58,170 nt of DNA from Gemmatimonadaceae bacterium (GCA_030647905.1 JAUSJA010000037.1:76030-134199); one strand, 5' to 3'; counted from the first letter of the stretch, positions 47,590 to 57,339 are shown. Numbers and translations: made by a program. The notes: generated by a model from the letters alone, not told the origin.

Positions 47590-47645
47590 ACCGCTCCCCC
47601 AACTCGGAGACGCCCCCAGTGAGCATCCCGCAACACCATACCTAA

Positions 47646-48344
47646 CTATACGAACGTGTCACTCACAACGGTTTCGGAAAGACGGCCGCCCTCGAGCAGC
47701 AGAACCCTGCTGGCACGGGCGGCCAGCGAGCGGTTATGCGTCACGACGACCATTCCGATCTCGAGATCGTTCACGACCTCCGTCAGAAGGTCGTGCAACA
47801 TCTCGCCGTTGGCGAGGTCAAGATTTCCCGATGGCTCGTCGGCGAGGACGATCCGCGGATCGGTCGCCAGCGCCCGCGCCACCGCCGTCCGCTGCTGCTC
47901 GCCGCCGGACAGCGCGGACGGGAGGTGATGCATTCTCCCGCTGAGCCCCACGCGTGACAGCAGCTCCCCGGCACGGCTCCTTGCCTCGGCGACAGTCTTC
48001 CCGGAGATCCGGAGCGGCATCATCACATTCTCGAGAGCAGTGAACTCACGAAGAAGGTGATGAAACTGAAACACGAAACCGACCGAACGGTTCCGAAGCG
48101 CAGCCAGTTGCTCGTCGTCGAGTCCGGCGATGGGCTCGCCACCGATCACGACGTAGCCGCGCGTTGGCCGCTCGAGCGCGCCGAGCACGTGGAGCAGCGT
48201 GGACTTCCCCGCCCCGCTCGCTCCGACGATCGCGACCATCTCGCGGTTATTGACAGCCAGATCCACCCCGCAGAGGACGTTGATCGTCCCACCGTCACCG
48301 CCGACGTAGGTCTTGTGCAGGTCGTGCGCTTCCAGAACCGCCAT
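47646..48344 (-). CDS. lolD: ABC transporter ATPase LolD
   Basis: ATPase for lipoprotein release from the inner membrane or a related MacB-type export. The 232-residue protein has Walker A GASGAGKSTLLHVLG, signature LSGGEQQRTAVARAL, Walker B IVLADEPSGNLD and H-loop VVVTHNRSL, at the spacing of LolD. It lies three bases after the permease stop, forming a transporter unit. Confidence 0.9.
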   Translation of the reverse strand: MAVLEAHDLHKTYVGGDGGTINVLCGVDLAVNNREMVAIVGASGAGKSTLLHVLGALERPTRGYVVIGGEPIAGLDDEQLAALRNRSVGFVFQFHHLLREFTALENVMMPLRISGKTVAEARSRAGELLSRVGLSGRMHHLPSALSGGEQQRTAVARALATDPRIVLADEPSGNLDLANGEMLHDLLTEVVNDLEIGMVVVTHNRSLAARASRVLLLEGGRLSETVVSDTFV

Positions 48345-48347
48345 TGT

Positions 48348-49598
48348 CTACTCGTGCCTGATCGCGTCGATGGGATACAGCCGTGATGCCTGGATCGCCG
48401 GATAGAGAGTAGCCACCGCCGCGGTGAGGATACTCGCCATAACGATCCATACCACGTCCGCTGGCTGAGTCGCAACCGGCAGATGATCTATGAAGTAGAT
48501 GGACGGGTCGAGGGGGATGAATTCGTACTTTTCGAGCGCGAACGCGCCGCCGAATCCGAGGAGCAGTCCGAGGGCCGTACCTACCAGACCGATCACGATT
48601 CCCTGGGCGAGGAAAACGCGGCGTATGGACCGCGACGGCAACCCCATCGCCTTCAGGATGCCGATCTCACGCGTCTTGTCGGCGACCACCATGGTGAGCG
48701 TACTGACGATGTTGAACGCCGCCACCATCACGATGAGAAGAAGGATGACGCCCATGCCGAGCTTCTCCAGCTTGAGCGCCTGGAAGAGCGATCGGTTCTG
48801 CTCCTGCCAGTCCACTGTCCGGTAGGGCCAGCCGAGCGAAGCGGTGATCCGCTCGGCGACCTGGCCGGCGTCCCACCGGTTGCTCGTTCTCACCTCGATG
48901 CCGGTCACGCCATTCCCGAGCGCGGCAAACTCCTGGGCCTTGTCGAGAGCGATGTACACGTAGGCATTGTCGTACTCGTACATCCCTGTCTCGACGATGC
49001 CGGTGACCTCGAACTGGAAGATTCGCGGAACGTATCCGCCGGTGACTGGATTCGCTTTCACTCCCGAGATGGAGACGAGATTGATCTTATCGCCGGGCCA
49101 TGCGTTATACCGCGACGCGACGAGCTTGCCAAGCACAACTCCCCGTATCTGTCCATCGCTGCTGGCAAACCGGAAGTCCCCGGATATGAGATGCTGGCGA
49201 ATGGTGGTCACGTCGGGAACGCCGCGTCCGGAAGGAAGCATTCCGACGACGTACGCCGCGCCGGCATAGTCATGGCCCGCGTTCATGCCGCCCTCGACGA
49301 GCACGAACGGCGCGGCGGCTACCACTCCCGGCTGCCGCTTTACCTTGCCGAGAACTGTGCGCCAGTCGTCAATCCTGAGATCCTCGCCATAACTGAGAAC
49401 CCTGATGTCCGGGCTGCCGACGAGAATTTTTTCGCGGAGATCGCGTTGCAGGCCGTTCATCACGCCGATGATGAGGATGAGCGCGCTCACGCCGACCATC
49501 ACACCGCCGATGGCGATGATGCTGATGAGCGACAGCAGGCGGGAACCGCGCCTGCTCCGGAGATATCTCCACGCAATGGACATCTCGAGGCGGTTCAT
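48348..49598 (-). CDS. lolC: LolC/LolE-type ABC transporter permease
   Basis: A 416-residue inner-membrane permease with one N-terminal helix (about 20-45, SLISIIAIGGVMVGVSALIL), a large periplasmic domain (about 50-260) and three C-terminal helices (about 270-400), the MacB/FtsX fold of LolC/E. The motif KTREIGILKAMGLPSRSI couples to the ATPase. There is a single permease gene, so the complex may be a homodimer (LolF-like) rather than LolCE. GTG/ATG overlap with lysS is four bases. Confidence 0.88.
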   Translation of the reverse strand: MNRLEMSIAWRYLRSRRGSRLLSLISIIAIGGVMVGVSALILIIGVMNGLQRDLREKILVGSPDIRVLSYGEDLRIDDWRTVLGKVKRQPGVVAAAPFVLVEGGMNAGHDYAGAAYVVGMLPSGRGVPDVTTIRQHLISGDFRFASSDGQIRGVVLGKLVASRYNAWPGDKINLVSISGVKANPVTGGYVPRIFQFEVTGIVETGMYEYDNAYVYIALDKAQEFAALGNGVTGIEVRTSNRWDAGQVAERITASLGWPYRTVDWQEQNRSLFQALKLEKLGMGVILLLIVMVAAFNIVSTLTMVVADKTREIGILKAMGLPSRSIRRVFLAQGIVIGLVGTALGLLLGFGGAFALEKYEFIPLDPSIYFIDHLPVATQPADVVWIVMASILTAAVATLYPAIQASRLYPIDAIRHE

Positions 49599-51109
49599 TC
49601 GGGGCGCATGGTCGGAAAGAGGATGACGTCGCGAATGTTCTGTGTTCCGGTCAGGTACATGAAGAGGCGGTCGATTCCGACTCCCACACCACCCATCGGA
49701 GGCATTCCGTATTCCATCGCGCGCAGGTAATCCTCATCTACACCGGAGGCCTCCAGATCGCCCGCCGCGCGAAGCCGCGCCTGTACCTCGAGGCGCTCAC
49801 GCTGGTCTATGGGATCGTTCAACTCGCTGAATGCGTTCGCGATCTCCCTGCCGTTGGCGAATAGCTCGAACCTTTCCGTGAGAGCGGGGTTTCCGCGCTT
49901 CAGCTTCGCCAGCGGGGACAGCTCGACCGGATAGTCCACGACAAACATCGGTTCGGTGATCTTCGACTCGACGAGCGACTGGAAGATTTCGTCCATCACC
50001 TTGGGCCGGCTCAGCGCTTCGGGATGCGAGACGCCAACGCGCGATGCCAGTTGCCTCAGAGTCGCGTCGTCGCAGGCCATCACGTCCGTGCCGGCGGCGT
50101 TGTTGAGCGACGGCACCCATTCGATGCGCGGGAAAGGCGGCGAAAGCCTCGGCACGCTGTCTCCCACTTCCGGCAGGCCGCGCAGTGCGACGGACACGCT
50201 GACGAGCAGCAACTCGACGCGGCCCATCATCACCTCGTAATCCGCGTATGCCTCGTAGAACTCGAGCATCGTGAACTCGGGGTTATGCGTCCGATCGATC
50301 CCCTCGTTGCGGAAATCGTGGCCGATCTCGTAGACGCGCTCGAAACCACCGACGACGAGCCTCTTGAGATAGAGCTCGTCGGCGACGCGCAGGAAGAGCG
50401 GCATGTCGAGCGCGTTGTGGTGCGTCGCGAATGGTCGCGCCGCGGCACCGCCGTACAGGGGCTGAAGCACCGGCGTCTCGACCTCGAGGAAACCCAGTTC
50501 GTCGAGAAACGATCGAATCGTCGTGATCATCCGGGAGCGCGCGACGAACAGCGAGCGCACCTCGGGATGCACAGCGAGGTCCGCGTATCGCTGGCGATAC
50601 CGCTGCTCGGGATCGCTGAATCCCGAGTGACGGATAGTCTCTCCGTCGATCACTTCTTCCTTTCCGAACGGAAGCGGTCGCAGCGACTTGGCGAGCAGCT
50701 CGAAGCTCCCGACGCGAACGGTCGTCTCGCCGGTGCGCGTACGGAACAGCGGGCCCGTCACTCCGATGATGTCGCCGAGATCGAGGTGGGAGAGCACCGC
50801 GAATCGCTCGTCGCCAAGCTGATCGCGACGGAAGTAGAGCTGGATGCGCCCGCTAAAATCAGAGAGGTGCGCGAAGACGGTCTTCCCATGCGCGCGCCAG
50901 GCCACGACGCGGCCAGCGACGGAAACACGCGGCCCTTCCCCGGCGCCTTCATGCGCCGCACCGGCTGCCTGGACCGGGAGCAACGCAAGCGCTTCGGCCG
51001 CGGTGTGGTCGCGGTGATACGAATAACCGAACGGATTTACCGAAGACGCGCGCAGTGCCTCCAGTTTCTCACGCCTCGCCTTGAGGACGAAGTTGAGGTC
51101 GTCGCTCAC
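49595..51109 (-). CDS. lysS: lysyl-tRNA synthetase (class II)
   Basis: Charges tRNA-Lys. The 504-residue protein has an OB-fold anticodon-binding domain (about 60-165, VSVAGRVVAWRAHGKTVFAHL), class II motif 2 (VYEIGHDFRNEGIDRTHNPE) and motif 3 (GMPPMGGVGVGIDRLFMYLTG). GTG start overlapping the prfB stop. prfB-lysS pairing is also seen in E. coli. Confidence 0.97.
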   Translation of the reverse strand: MSDDLNFVLKARREKLEALRASSVNPFGYSYHRDHTAAEALALLPVQAAGAAHEGAGEGPRVSVAGRVVAWRAHGKTVFAHLSDFSGRIQLYFRRDQLGDERFAVLSHLDLGDIIGVTGPLFRTRTGETTVRVGSFELLAKSLRPLPFGKEEVIDGETIRHSGFSDPEQRYRQRYADLAVHPEVRSLFVARSRMITTIRSFLDELGFLEVETPVLQPLYGGAAARPFATHHNALDMPLFLRVADELYLKRLVVGGFERVYEIGHDFRNEGIDRTHNPEFTMLEFYEAYADYEVMMGRVELLLVSVSVALRGLPEVGDSVPRLSPPFPRIEWVPSLNNAAGTDVMACDDATLRQLASRVGVSHPEALSRPKVMDEIFQSLVESKITEPMFVVDYPVELSPLAKLKRGNPALTERFELFANGREIANAFSELNDPIDQRERLEVQARLRAAGDLEASGVDEDYLRAMEYGMPPMGGVGVGIDRLFMYLTGTQNIRDVILFPTMRPE

Positions 51110-52225
51110 TGGCCCGCTCCGCCGCCGGACTGTTTCAGATACGCCTCGATGAATGGATCTATGCCTCCGTCCATGACCTTCTGGACGTCCGGAATCTTCA
51201 GCCCGGTTCGATGGTCGTTGACCATCGTGTACGGCTGAAACACGTAGCTCCGGATCTGGCTGCCGAAGGTCACGTCCTGCTTGTTGGCGTCGACCTTTGC
51301 CTTCTCCTCCTCGCGGCGCTGAATCTCGGCCTGGTAGAGCTTGTTCTTCAGCATCTGCATCGCCTGCGACTTGTTCTTGAATTGCGACCGCTGGGCCTGC
51401 GATGCGACGACCGTTCCCGTCGGAATGTGCGTAATGCGCACGGCTGAGCTCGTCTTGTTCACGTGCTGCCCGCCGGCTCCCGACGCGCGATATACGTCTA
51501 TCCTCAGATCCTCGTCGCGAATCTCGATGTTTATCTCTTCATTCACCACGGGATAGACGAACACCGAAGCGAAGCTCGTGTGCCGCCTCGCCGCCGAATC
51601 GAATGGCGAGATGCGCACCAGCCGGTGCACGCCTGCCTCCGGAAGAAGAAATCCGTACGCATAATGCCCGCGAATCTCGAGGACCGCGCCCTTGATCCCT
51701 GCTTCCTCTCCCTTGCTCTCGTCCAGCAGCTCCATCTCGAACCCTTTGCGCTCGGCCCACCGGGTGTACATGCGCATGAGCATCTCCGCCCAGTCCTGCG
51801 CCTCGGTCCCGCCAGCGCCGGCGCTGATCTCGACCTGCGCGTCGCGGTAGTCATCGGGCCGGCGGAGAAGCGTTCGCAGCTCGAACGAGTCGAGCTCCGA
51901 TTCGAGACCCTCCACTTCAGTCTCCAGCTCCGACTCCATCTCCGCGTCCGGTGACTCGCGCAGAAGCTCGTCGAGCTCCTCAGCGCTCCTGACTCGTGCC
52001 GTCAGCTTGTCGTAGGGCTCGATCCATCCGCGGAGCGTCTTCACTTCCTGAAGGACCTGCTGCGCCGTTTCCTGCCTGTTCCAGAAATCCGGCTCCGCCA
52101 TGCGCGCTTCGAACGCGCTCAGCTCCGCCCGCTTCGACTCGATGTCAAAGATACCTCCGCACTTCCGCGAGACGCTCAGCCGCGCTAGCGAGCGCGCGAC
52201 CCCTCTCTCCGATCGTTTCCGCCAT
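51106..52225 (-). CDS. prfB: peptide chain release factor 2 (programmed +1 frameshift)
   Basis: Terminates translation at UGA and UAA. The gene is in two frames: 26 codons from the ATG at 52225 (beginning MAETIGERGRALAS), then the classic slippery site with an internal Shine-Dalgarno, GGAGG-TAT-CTT-TGA-C, where the ribosome skips base 52147 and continues in the frame 52146..51106. The joined protein is about 372 residues. Motifs: RISPFDSAARRHTSFASV with SPF for stop recognition and YRASGAGGQHVNKTSSAVR with GGQ. In-frame TGA at 52145-52147 gives autoregulation by RF2 level. Not a pseudogene. Confidence 0.96.
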
Positions 52226-52239
52226 TCGAGTCGAGCCTG

Positions 52240-53112
52240 TTAAAAGATTTTCTTGCCGGCGCCGAGCACTTCGTTCAGCGACTCCTGAAAATGCGTCGTC
52301 GACCGCGCGAAGTCCGCTCCCACCTGCGCAATGTACTCTTCGTAGCTCTTCCTGATCTCGTCGCGGAACAATTCCTTGAGGGTTCCCTTCTCGAGCCCTT
52401 CGGCATGCTTGGCCGGATAATAAGCCACCATGTCCGAGACGAGGGCGCGGGAGAGGCGCCTGGCGCGCAGGCTCGGATCGCGCGCGAGAAACGGATTGAT
52501 GGGCCGGCGCTCGCCGGGAGCAGGCGAGACCGGTGTGGCCGGAGTCGGCGCGCGCGTCGCCGGAGGTATCGAGACCACGGGGAAAGTCGTCGTGGGCGCG
52601 AGCGAAGGTACATCGGCCTCCGCGGCCGCGAGGTACTCGCTCGTATGCGACTCGATCAGCGGCGGTGGAGAGGCCGGGGGTGCGGGCGCCGACACGCGCG
52701 CTGGAGCTGAAGCGGGCGGAGCGGCGGTCACCGACGGCCAAGGCGTGCGCGGAGTCGGCCACAGCGGAGGAAGTGACGCGCCGAGCGGCGGCGCGAGTGC
52801 CTGAGGAGTTGCGACCCGCGGCGAGGCCGCGGGAGTAACTCTGGCTTGAGGCGCGACCGGCGTGGGACGCGACGGCCTCGACGGAATGAAGGGACCAGCG
52901 GCGGTCGGCTTCTCCGCGGGCATCGCGGGACCGGCATTGAACGCTACGCCGACCGGCTCCGCCGGCGTCATCCGCGTCGCCGGACCGGATGCGGCGATGC
53001 CCACCGGAATTACGCCGCTGCAGGTCGAGCAGCGCGCCCGTACGCCACCCGTCGGGACCTTCGCCGGATCGACCCGGTAGACTGTCGCGCACTGCCGACA
53101 ACTCACGTTCAT
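52240..53112 (-). CDS. zinc-ribbon, proline-rich protein of unknown function
   Basis: A 290-residue protein. The N terminus is an MJ0042-type zinc ribbon (Cys5/Cys8 and Cys28/Cys31 in NVSCRQCATVYRVDPAKV). Residues 40 to about 200 are low-complexity, Ala/Pro-rich and probably disordered, without a membrane helix I can see. The last 85 residues are charged and helical (ALVSDMVAYYPAKHAEG, LKELFRDEIRKSYEEYIAQV), likely a folded domain; I do not recognise it. It overlaps the upstream GGDEF gene by ATGA and is 14 bases from prfB. Related two-part proteins occur in Deltaproteobacteria as gliding or social-motility proteins, but I cannot assign this here. Confidence 0.8.
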   Translation of the reverse strand: MNVSCRQCATVYRVDPAKVPTGGVRARCSTCSGVIPVGIAASGPATRMTPAEPVGVAFNAGPAMPAEKPTAAGPFIPSRPSRPTPVAPQARVTPAASPRVATPQALAPPLGASLPPLWPTPRTPWPSVTAAPPASAPARVSAPAPPASPPPLIESHTSEYLAAAEADVPSLAPTTTFPVVSIPPATRAPTPATPVSPAPGERRPINPFLARDPSLRARRLSRALVSDMVAYYPAKHAEGLEKGTLKELFRDEIRKSYEEYIAQVGADFARSTTHFQESLNEVLGAGKKIF

Positions 53113-54110
53113 CGCTTGTCTCCACCCTTGGTTGAGCTTCCCAGAGGCGACTCGAATATCGGCGGCCGATCATCCGTCCGCGTGTCGATCGAATATACAG
53201 AGCCGCTGAGCGTCTTCGCGTATGTCTTCATCTCGGTCGCCAGTCGGCTTACCTCCCGCGGCTCCTTAAAGGTACGCTGCGCATTGGTCACGACACCAAC
53301 TGAAAGTGTCATGAGCGGAACCCGGTCGAGCACGCCTCTTCTGTCCTTCCCGAAAAAATAACCTGCCCGGCGGTCCGGCTCCGAATATTGATACGGCACG
53401 AGCAGGTCGAAAGTTGAGGTGATCTCGCCGCAGATCCCGGCGATCGAGTCGTAAGGGATGATGAAGATGAAGTCGTCTCCCCCAATGTGGCCCACGAATC
53501 CACGCTCTCCGCACAGTCCCTTCACCACGTCGTGAAGAAGCATGGCGAGAATGCGGATGACGCGGTCCCCTTCATAATAACTGTACCGGTCGTTGTATTC
53601 CTTGAAATGGTCGAGGTCGGCGTAGCAGACCGCGAAAAGATCCGGCAATCCCAGGCGTCGCGAGATCTCCGCCTCGATCGCACCCGCTCCGGGAAGGCGC
53701 GTTGAGGGATGAACCCCGAGGTCCCGGTCCGATCTGACGAGGAGCGCGTCGAGCCGCCGGATACCTTCCGACTCGTCCATCCCCTGTGGCAGAACCTCGT
53801 CCGCGCCGGCGTCGAAAGCGTCCCTCACCGATTCCGCCCCGGCGGCGGCGAGGAAGAGCGCGGGAACAACCCCGGTGTACGAGTCCTGCTTCAGACGCGA
53901 GCATGCCGCAAGCGCGTCTACGCCGGCACGTCCGTCGAACAGCACAAGCCGCGGCCGGCCGCGGAGCGCGATCGCCATGAGCTCGTCGGCGGAACTCACA
54001 GAGATCGGCGGTGCCCTCTGCCTGCCCAGCCACGCCGCGACGCCGGCGGGCAGCGAGTCGCCGCCAGCCGTGAACACGATCATTGCCGGAGCCGACATCG
54101 TCGGGCTCAT
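53109..54110 (-). CDS. receiver-like plus GGDEF domain protein
   Basis: A 333-residue protein with an N-terminal receiver-like domain (about 10-125, PRLVLFDGRAGVDALAACSRL, then FDAGADEVLPQG) whose usual phosphorylated Asp lies in VLFDGR. A GGDEF domain follows (about 130-305): HPSTRLPGAGAIEAEI, CYADLDHFKEYNDRYSYYEG, and HIGGDDFIFIIP where the signature reads GGDDF instead of GGDEF. The usual RxxD inhibitory site is not evident. It may be a c-di-GMP cyclase, a degenerate sensor, or a different cyclase. No output partner is near except the overlapping zinc-ribbon gene. Confidence 0.85.
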   Translation of the reverse strand: MSPTMSAPAMIVFTAGGDSLPAGVAAWLGRQRAPPISVSSADELMAIALRGRPRLVLFDGRAGVDALAACSRLKQDSYTGVVPALFLAAAGAESVRDAFDAGADEVLPQGMDESEGIRRLDALLVRSDRDLGVHPSTRLPGAGAIEAEISRRLGLPDLFAVCYADLDHFKEYNDRYSYYEGDRVIRILAMLLHDVVKGLCGERGFVGHIGGDDFIFIIPYDSIAGICGEITSTFDLLVPYQYSEPDRRAGYFFGKDRRGVLDRVPLMTLSVGVVTNAQRTFKEPREVSRLATEMKTYAKTLSGSVYSIDTRTDDRPPIFESPLGSSTKGGDKR

Positions 54111-54138
54111 GCGTCAGATACCAGAGTCAGGATTGGTT

Positions 54139-55191
54139 CTAGTAATAGAAGAATGCAACGCCTATCACTGCATACGCCACGAGCAGGAACGCGCCCTCGA
54201 GCCAGTTCGACTCGGAATCCTGCATCACAGAGGACGCAACCGCCACCGCAACCGCAACGCTGGCGACCTCCATGACCGTGAACGCGAGATCCATCGGCTT
54301 CCCGGTGACGAGCCCCAGCAGCACCAGCAGAGGACCGACGAGCAACGCGACCTGGATCGCCGAGCCCACCGATATCGACACGGCCAGATCCATCCGGTTC
54401 TTGAGCGCCATGAGAACCGCCGAGCTGTGCTCGGCCGCGTTGCCGATGATTGGAATGAGAATCAGTCCGACGAAGAGTTGTGAAAGCCCCAGTGATTTCA
54501 CGGCTTCCTCGGTGGACCCGACGAGAAGCTCCGAGAGCACGCCGATCGTGGCGCCCACGGCGATGAGCACTGTCACGGCCTTCCGCAACGACCAGCTCGA
54601 CGGCGCCTGGTGGTGTGCGACGTCGCCTCCTTCGCTGAAGATCGTGCGGTGGCTGATGACCGAGTAAACGAGCGACATCGCATATCCGACGATGAGGAGC
54701 CCGGCGACCCAGACCGACATGCTGAGCGTCGCACGGCGGAGAGGATCGGGATGCAGCGCGTGAAAGACTGCCGGCATCACGAGGCCGAGCACCGCGACGA
54801 CGAGGAGCGTTGAGCTCATGTCGGTAAGATTGCGGTTGATCTTCTGCGACTTGTACCTGAGACCGCCGGCCAGCTGGGCCGCACCGAGCACGAGGAGAAG
54901 ATTGCCGAGGATCGACCCCGTGATTGATGCCTTCACGAGATCCACCAGTCCGGCGCTCAAAGCGAACGCGCCGATCACCAACTCGGCAAAGTTGCCGAGC
55001 GTCGCGTTGATCAGGCCGCCCACCGTGGGGCCTGTATGTCCGGCAAGCTCCTCCGTCGCCCTCCCGAGGATCCCCGAAAGCGGCACGATTGCCGCGGCAC
55101 TGAGGAGGAAGATCAGCAAAGGCGAAGCGTGGAGCAGCCTGGCGGCGATCGCGAATGGCACGAAGACGAGAAGCGCGTAAAGGTATTTCAT
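54139..55191 (-). CDS. cax: calcium/proton exchanger (CaCA family)
   Basis: A 350-residue inner-membrane antiporter with about 11 hydrophobic segments in two halves. The paired alpha-repeats are GPTVGGLINATLGNFAELVI (about residue 55) and PIIGNAAEHSSAVLMALKNR (about 245), each with the acidic residue that binds Ca2+, as in CAX/ChaA proteins. An N-terminal GRATEELAGHTG is also typical. Ends independently of its neighbours; probably its own transcript. Confidence 0.93.
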   Translation of the reverse strand: MKYLYALLVFVPFAIAARLLHASPLLIFLLSAAAIVPLSGILGRATEELAGHTGPTVGGLINATLGNFAELVIGAFALSAGLVDLVKASITGSILGNLLLVLGAAQLAGGLRYKSQKINRNLTDMSSTLLVVAVLGLVMPAVFHALHPDPLRRATLSMSVWVAGLLIVGYAMSLVYSVISHRTIFSEGGDVAHHQAPSSWSLRKAVTVLIAVGATIGVLSELLVGSTEEAVKSLGLSQLFVGLILIPIIGNAAEHSSAVLMALKNRMDLAVSISVGSAIQVALLVGPLLVLLGLVTGKPMDLAFTVMEVASVAVAVAVASSVMQDSESNWLEGAFLLVAYAVIGVAFFYY

Positions 55192-55218
55192 CGGGGGCAG
55201 CCTATCGGCATCCGGGCA

Positions 55219-56256
55219 TCAGAAGACGAAGCGGAGCGACACGTACGTCGGCGTTTTTCCCGCGTCTTCCGACAGGCCGCCGAAAGTGCGCGCGATGTCG
55301 AAGAGAAGCCGGCCGGTGCCGAGCCCGAAACCGATCGCGGCATTCGCGCCGTCGGCATCATTCGCGATGTAGCCGCCGCGGAGATGCACCGTTTTCTGGT
55401 ACGTCAGGTCCACGCCGAGTCTGGCGGAAGGATCGTCCGCCGTCTTCGTGGCGATGACGTCGGCCGCGGCGCGTACGTCCACGTCGGATATGTACTTCGC
55501 GAGGAATCCGAGCTGGTACGACAGGCCGACCTCGATCCGCGTCGGGAGCGGATCGGCCTGCTCGCGATCGTTCACCTGAAGCTTGGTTCCGATGTTCCGG
55601 ATTGCGGCTCCGATGCGCATCGGACTGTCGCCGGAGATATCGTACTGCGCGCCGAAGTCCACCGCGCTCGATGTCGCGCTGAAAGTGGAGACATTGGCGC
55701 ATTGTCCCGAGCAGTCCACGCGGTACTGGAGCCGCTTGTAGGTGACGCCGAGGCTGAGGTTCCGGCCGACTTCCGCGCCGAACGTGCCGGCGAAGAGGAT
55801 GTTGCGCGGCAGCACGAGCCCGATCGGTGTACCGCCGGGATCGGTGATTTGCTGATTGCCGAAATCGAGAATGTTCACCGACGCGGCGAAGGAGCCGACC
55901 GACTTCTTGGGGACGAGCAGCGTGATGATGTCGCCTCGCGCGGCGATCGTCTCGGAATGATGGATCGCCGCCTCGCGCTTTCCCTGCCTCGCTATTGAAG
56001 CCGGATTGGACCAGATACCTTCGCTGCCGGTTCGCTCGGCGACGGTGGCCTGCCCCATTCCGACCGTTTGCGCGCCCACGGGAAGCAGGAGGAACAGCGC
56101 GCCGTCGCTGCTGGCGCTGGCCTGGGCGCGTACGGACACGGGAGCGATCGCGACGGCCGCGAAGGCCGCGAAGGCAGCGAAGGCAGCGACGGCAGCGACG
56201 GCGCCGAGCACTGCCCGGCGAATCGGCGGCCGCACGCTAGAGCGGCGACGCCTCAT
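55219..56256 (-). CDS. PorV/PorQ-family outer membrane beta-barrel protein
   Basis: A 345-residue protein starting at the ATG at 56256, with Arg-rich first residues and a signal peptide whose core is an Ala/Phe repeat ([13 protein letters not shown], encoded by 9-base tandem repeats). The mature part is a beta barrel ending [11 protein letters not shown]. The segment [20 protein letters not shown] followed by WSNPAS matches the PorV/PorQ family, whose members in Bacteroidota act in type IX secretion. No other type IX gene is seen here, so function is open. The start overlaps the Trm112-like gene by 20 bases. Confidence 0.82.
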   Translation of the reverse strand: MRRRRSSVRPPIRRAVLGAVAAVAAFAAFAAFAAVAIAPVSVRAQASASSDGALFLLLPVGAQTVGMGQATVAERTGSEGIWSNPASIARQGKREAAIHHSETIAARGDIITLLVPKKSVGSFAASVNILDFGNQQITDPGGTPIGLVLPRNILFAGTFGAEVGRNLSLGVTYKRLQYRVDCSGQCANVSTFSATSSAVDFGAQYDISGDSPMRIGAAIRNIGTKLQVNDREQADPLPTRIEVGLSYQLGFLAKYISDVDVRAAADVIATKTADDPSARLGVDLTYQKTVHLRGGYIANDADGANAAIGFGLGTGRLLFDIARTFGGLSEDAGKTPTYVSLRFVF

Positions 56257-56404
56257 CGATGAGCATGATCGGGATGTCATCACGCACCGGGTAGCGCAGC
56301 GAGCAGGTATGGCAGATGAGGCTCGATTCGGCTTCGCGGTACTCGAGGTAACCTTTGCACTTCGGGCATACGAGAATCTCCAGCAACTGCGCGTCAACGC
56401 TCAT
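56237..56404 (-). CDS. Trm112-like zinc-ribbon protein (YcaR family)
   Basis: A 55-residue gene too short for routine ORF thresholds. It translates as [20 protein letters not shown], then [17 protein letters not shown], with Cys13/Cys16 and Cys31/Cys34 making a zinc ribbon, the standard Trm112/YcaR form. The family supports methyltransferases or acts as a small chaperone; it often sits near LPS or tRNA genes. ATG overlaps the era stop (ATGA), and the TAG at 56237 falls inside the start of the PorV-like gene. Confidence 0.92.
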   Translation of the reverse strand: MSVDAQLLEILVCPKCKGYLEYREAESSLICHTCSLRYPVRDDIPIMLIDEASPL

Positions 56405-57282
56405 GGTCGCTCATCCTTTCCGATGTGATATCCCAGCCGTTCGAGCGCGGATGTGCTTCGCCGCCAGTTGGGGAGCACTTTGACCCACATGTCCAGATAC
56501 ACGCTTTCGCCGATGAACGTTTCGATCTTCTTCCGGGCGGCCTGACCGACCTCGCGGATCCTCGCGCCCTTCGCGCCGATGATGATTGCCTTCTGGCTGT
56601 CCCGCTCGACGTATACGACCGCACGAATGTACACCGGTGAGCGACCCTCGCGGAACTCCTCGATTCCCACGGCGACGCTGTACGGCACCTCGTCGTGCAG
56701 CTGCTCGAGCACTGTTTCACGAATCATTTCCGCGACGAAGAAGCGGACCGACTGTGTGCTGACGTCGTCGTCGGGATAGAGGAACGGGCTCACCGGCAGC
56801 GAGTCCGCGATCTTGCGGATGAGGGCGTCGACGGACTCGCCGGTCCTCGCGGAGACGAAGATCGCGTCGGGGCGCGCGGCCTCGAGCTCGGATCGCCTGG
56901 CCGGGTTGAGCAGGTCGCTCTTGTTCAGTACTTCGATGATCCGCGCGCGCGGCGGCGAGGCGAGCCCGGCCGCTTCTTGCAGTGGGGGAGGTGCGCCGTT
57001 GGAAGCGTCGGCCAGGTATACGATTACGTCGGCGTCCCTCAATGCCCTGAGAGATGTCGAGCGCATGGATTTCTGCAGCTCGTATTTGGGCTCGAGCAGT
57101 CCCGGGGTGTCGAAGACGACCATCTGCGTGTCGTCCGCTGTGCGGATTCCGACGACTCGATCGCGGGTGGACTGGGGTTTCTGGCTGGTGATCGCGAGCT
57201 TCTGCCCGACGATGCGGTTCAGGAGGGTGGATTTGCCTGCGTTGGGGGCGCCTGCGACTGTGACGATGCCGGCTCTGGTCAT
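56401..57282 (-). CDS. era: GTPase Era
   Basis: Binds the 3' end of 16S rRNA and helps 30S assembly. The 293-residue protein has P-loop [20 protein letters not shown], switch [13 protein letters not shown], and a C-terminal KH domain ([20 protein letters not shown]). Normal length. It starts 58 bases from the rRNA terminator and so follows the rRNA operon, but probably has its own promoter. Confidence 0.97.
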   Translation of the reverse strand: MTRAGIVTVAGAPNAGKSTLLNRIVGQKLAITSQKPQSTRDRVVGIRTADDTQMVVFDTPGLLEPKYELQKSMRSTSLRALRDADVIVYLADASNGAPPPLQEAAGLASPPRARIIEVLNKSDLLNPARRSELEAARPDAIFVSARTGESVDALIRKIADSLPVSPFLYPDDDVSTQSVRFFVAEMIRETVLEQLHDEVPYSVAVGIEEFREGRSPVYIRAVVYVERDSQKAIIIGAKGARIREVGQAARKKIETFIGESVYLDMWVKVLPNWRRSTSALERLGYHIGKDERP

Positions 57283-57302
57283 TAGCTGAATCTAAACCGC
57301 TT

Positions 57303-57339
57303 CGGGTAGCGGGTAACGGGCGGCGGGTAGCGGGCAACG
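57303..57339 (-). repeat. GGGTAACGGG-type short repeat
   Basis: CGGGTAGCGGGTAACGGGCG followed by CGGGTAGCGGGCAACG: four imperfect 8-9 base units of the same G-rich kind found after dapF (15874-15980). It lies between era and the rRNA terminator. Suggests a short dispersed repeat family in this genome. Confidence 0.7.

Noticed and set aside
51106-52225. prfB as a frameshifted pseudogene
   Set aside because: The break is at the known programmed frameshift site and both parts are otherwise intact.
52145-53173. A 342-codon frame reading through the zinc-ribbon gene into the prfB start
   Set aside because: Only its last 26 codons are real (prfB before the frameshift); the rest is a shifted reading of the zinc-ribbon gene.
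56150-56215. Phase-variable tandem repeat in the PorV-like signal peptide
   Set aside because: The units are 9-base in-frame repeats encoding Ala/Phe; changes in number would not shift the frame, so on/off switching is not supported.
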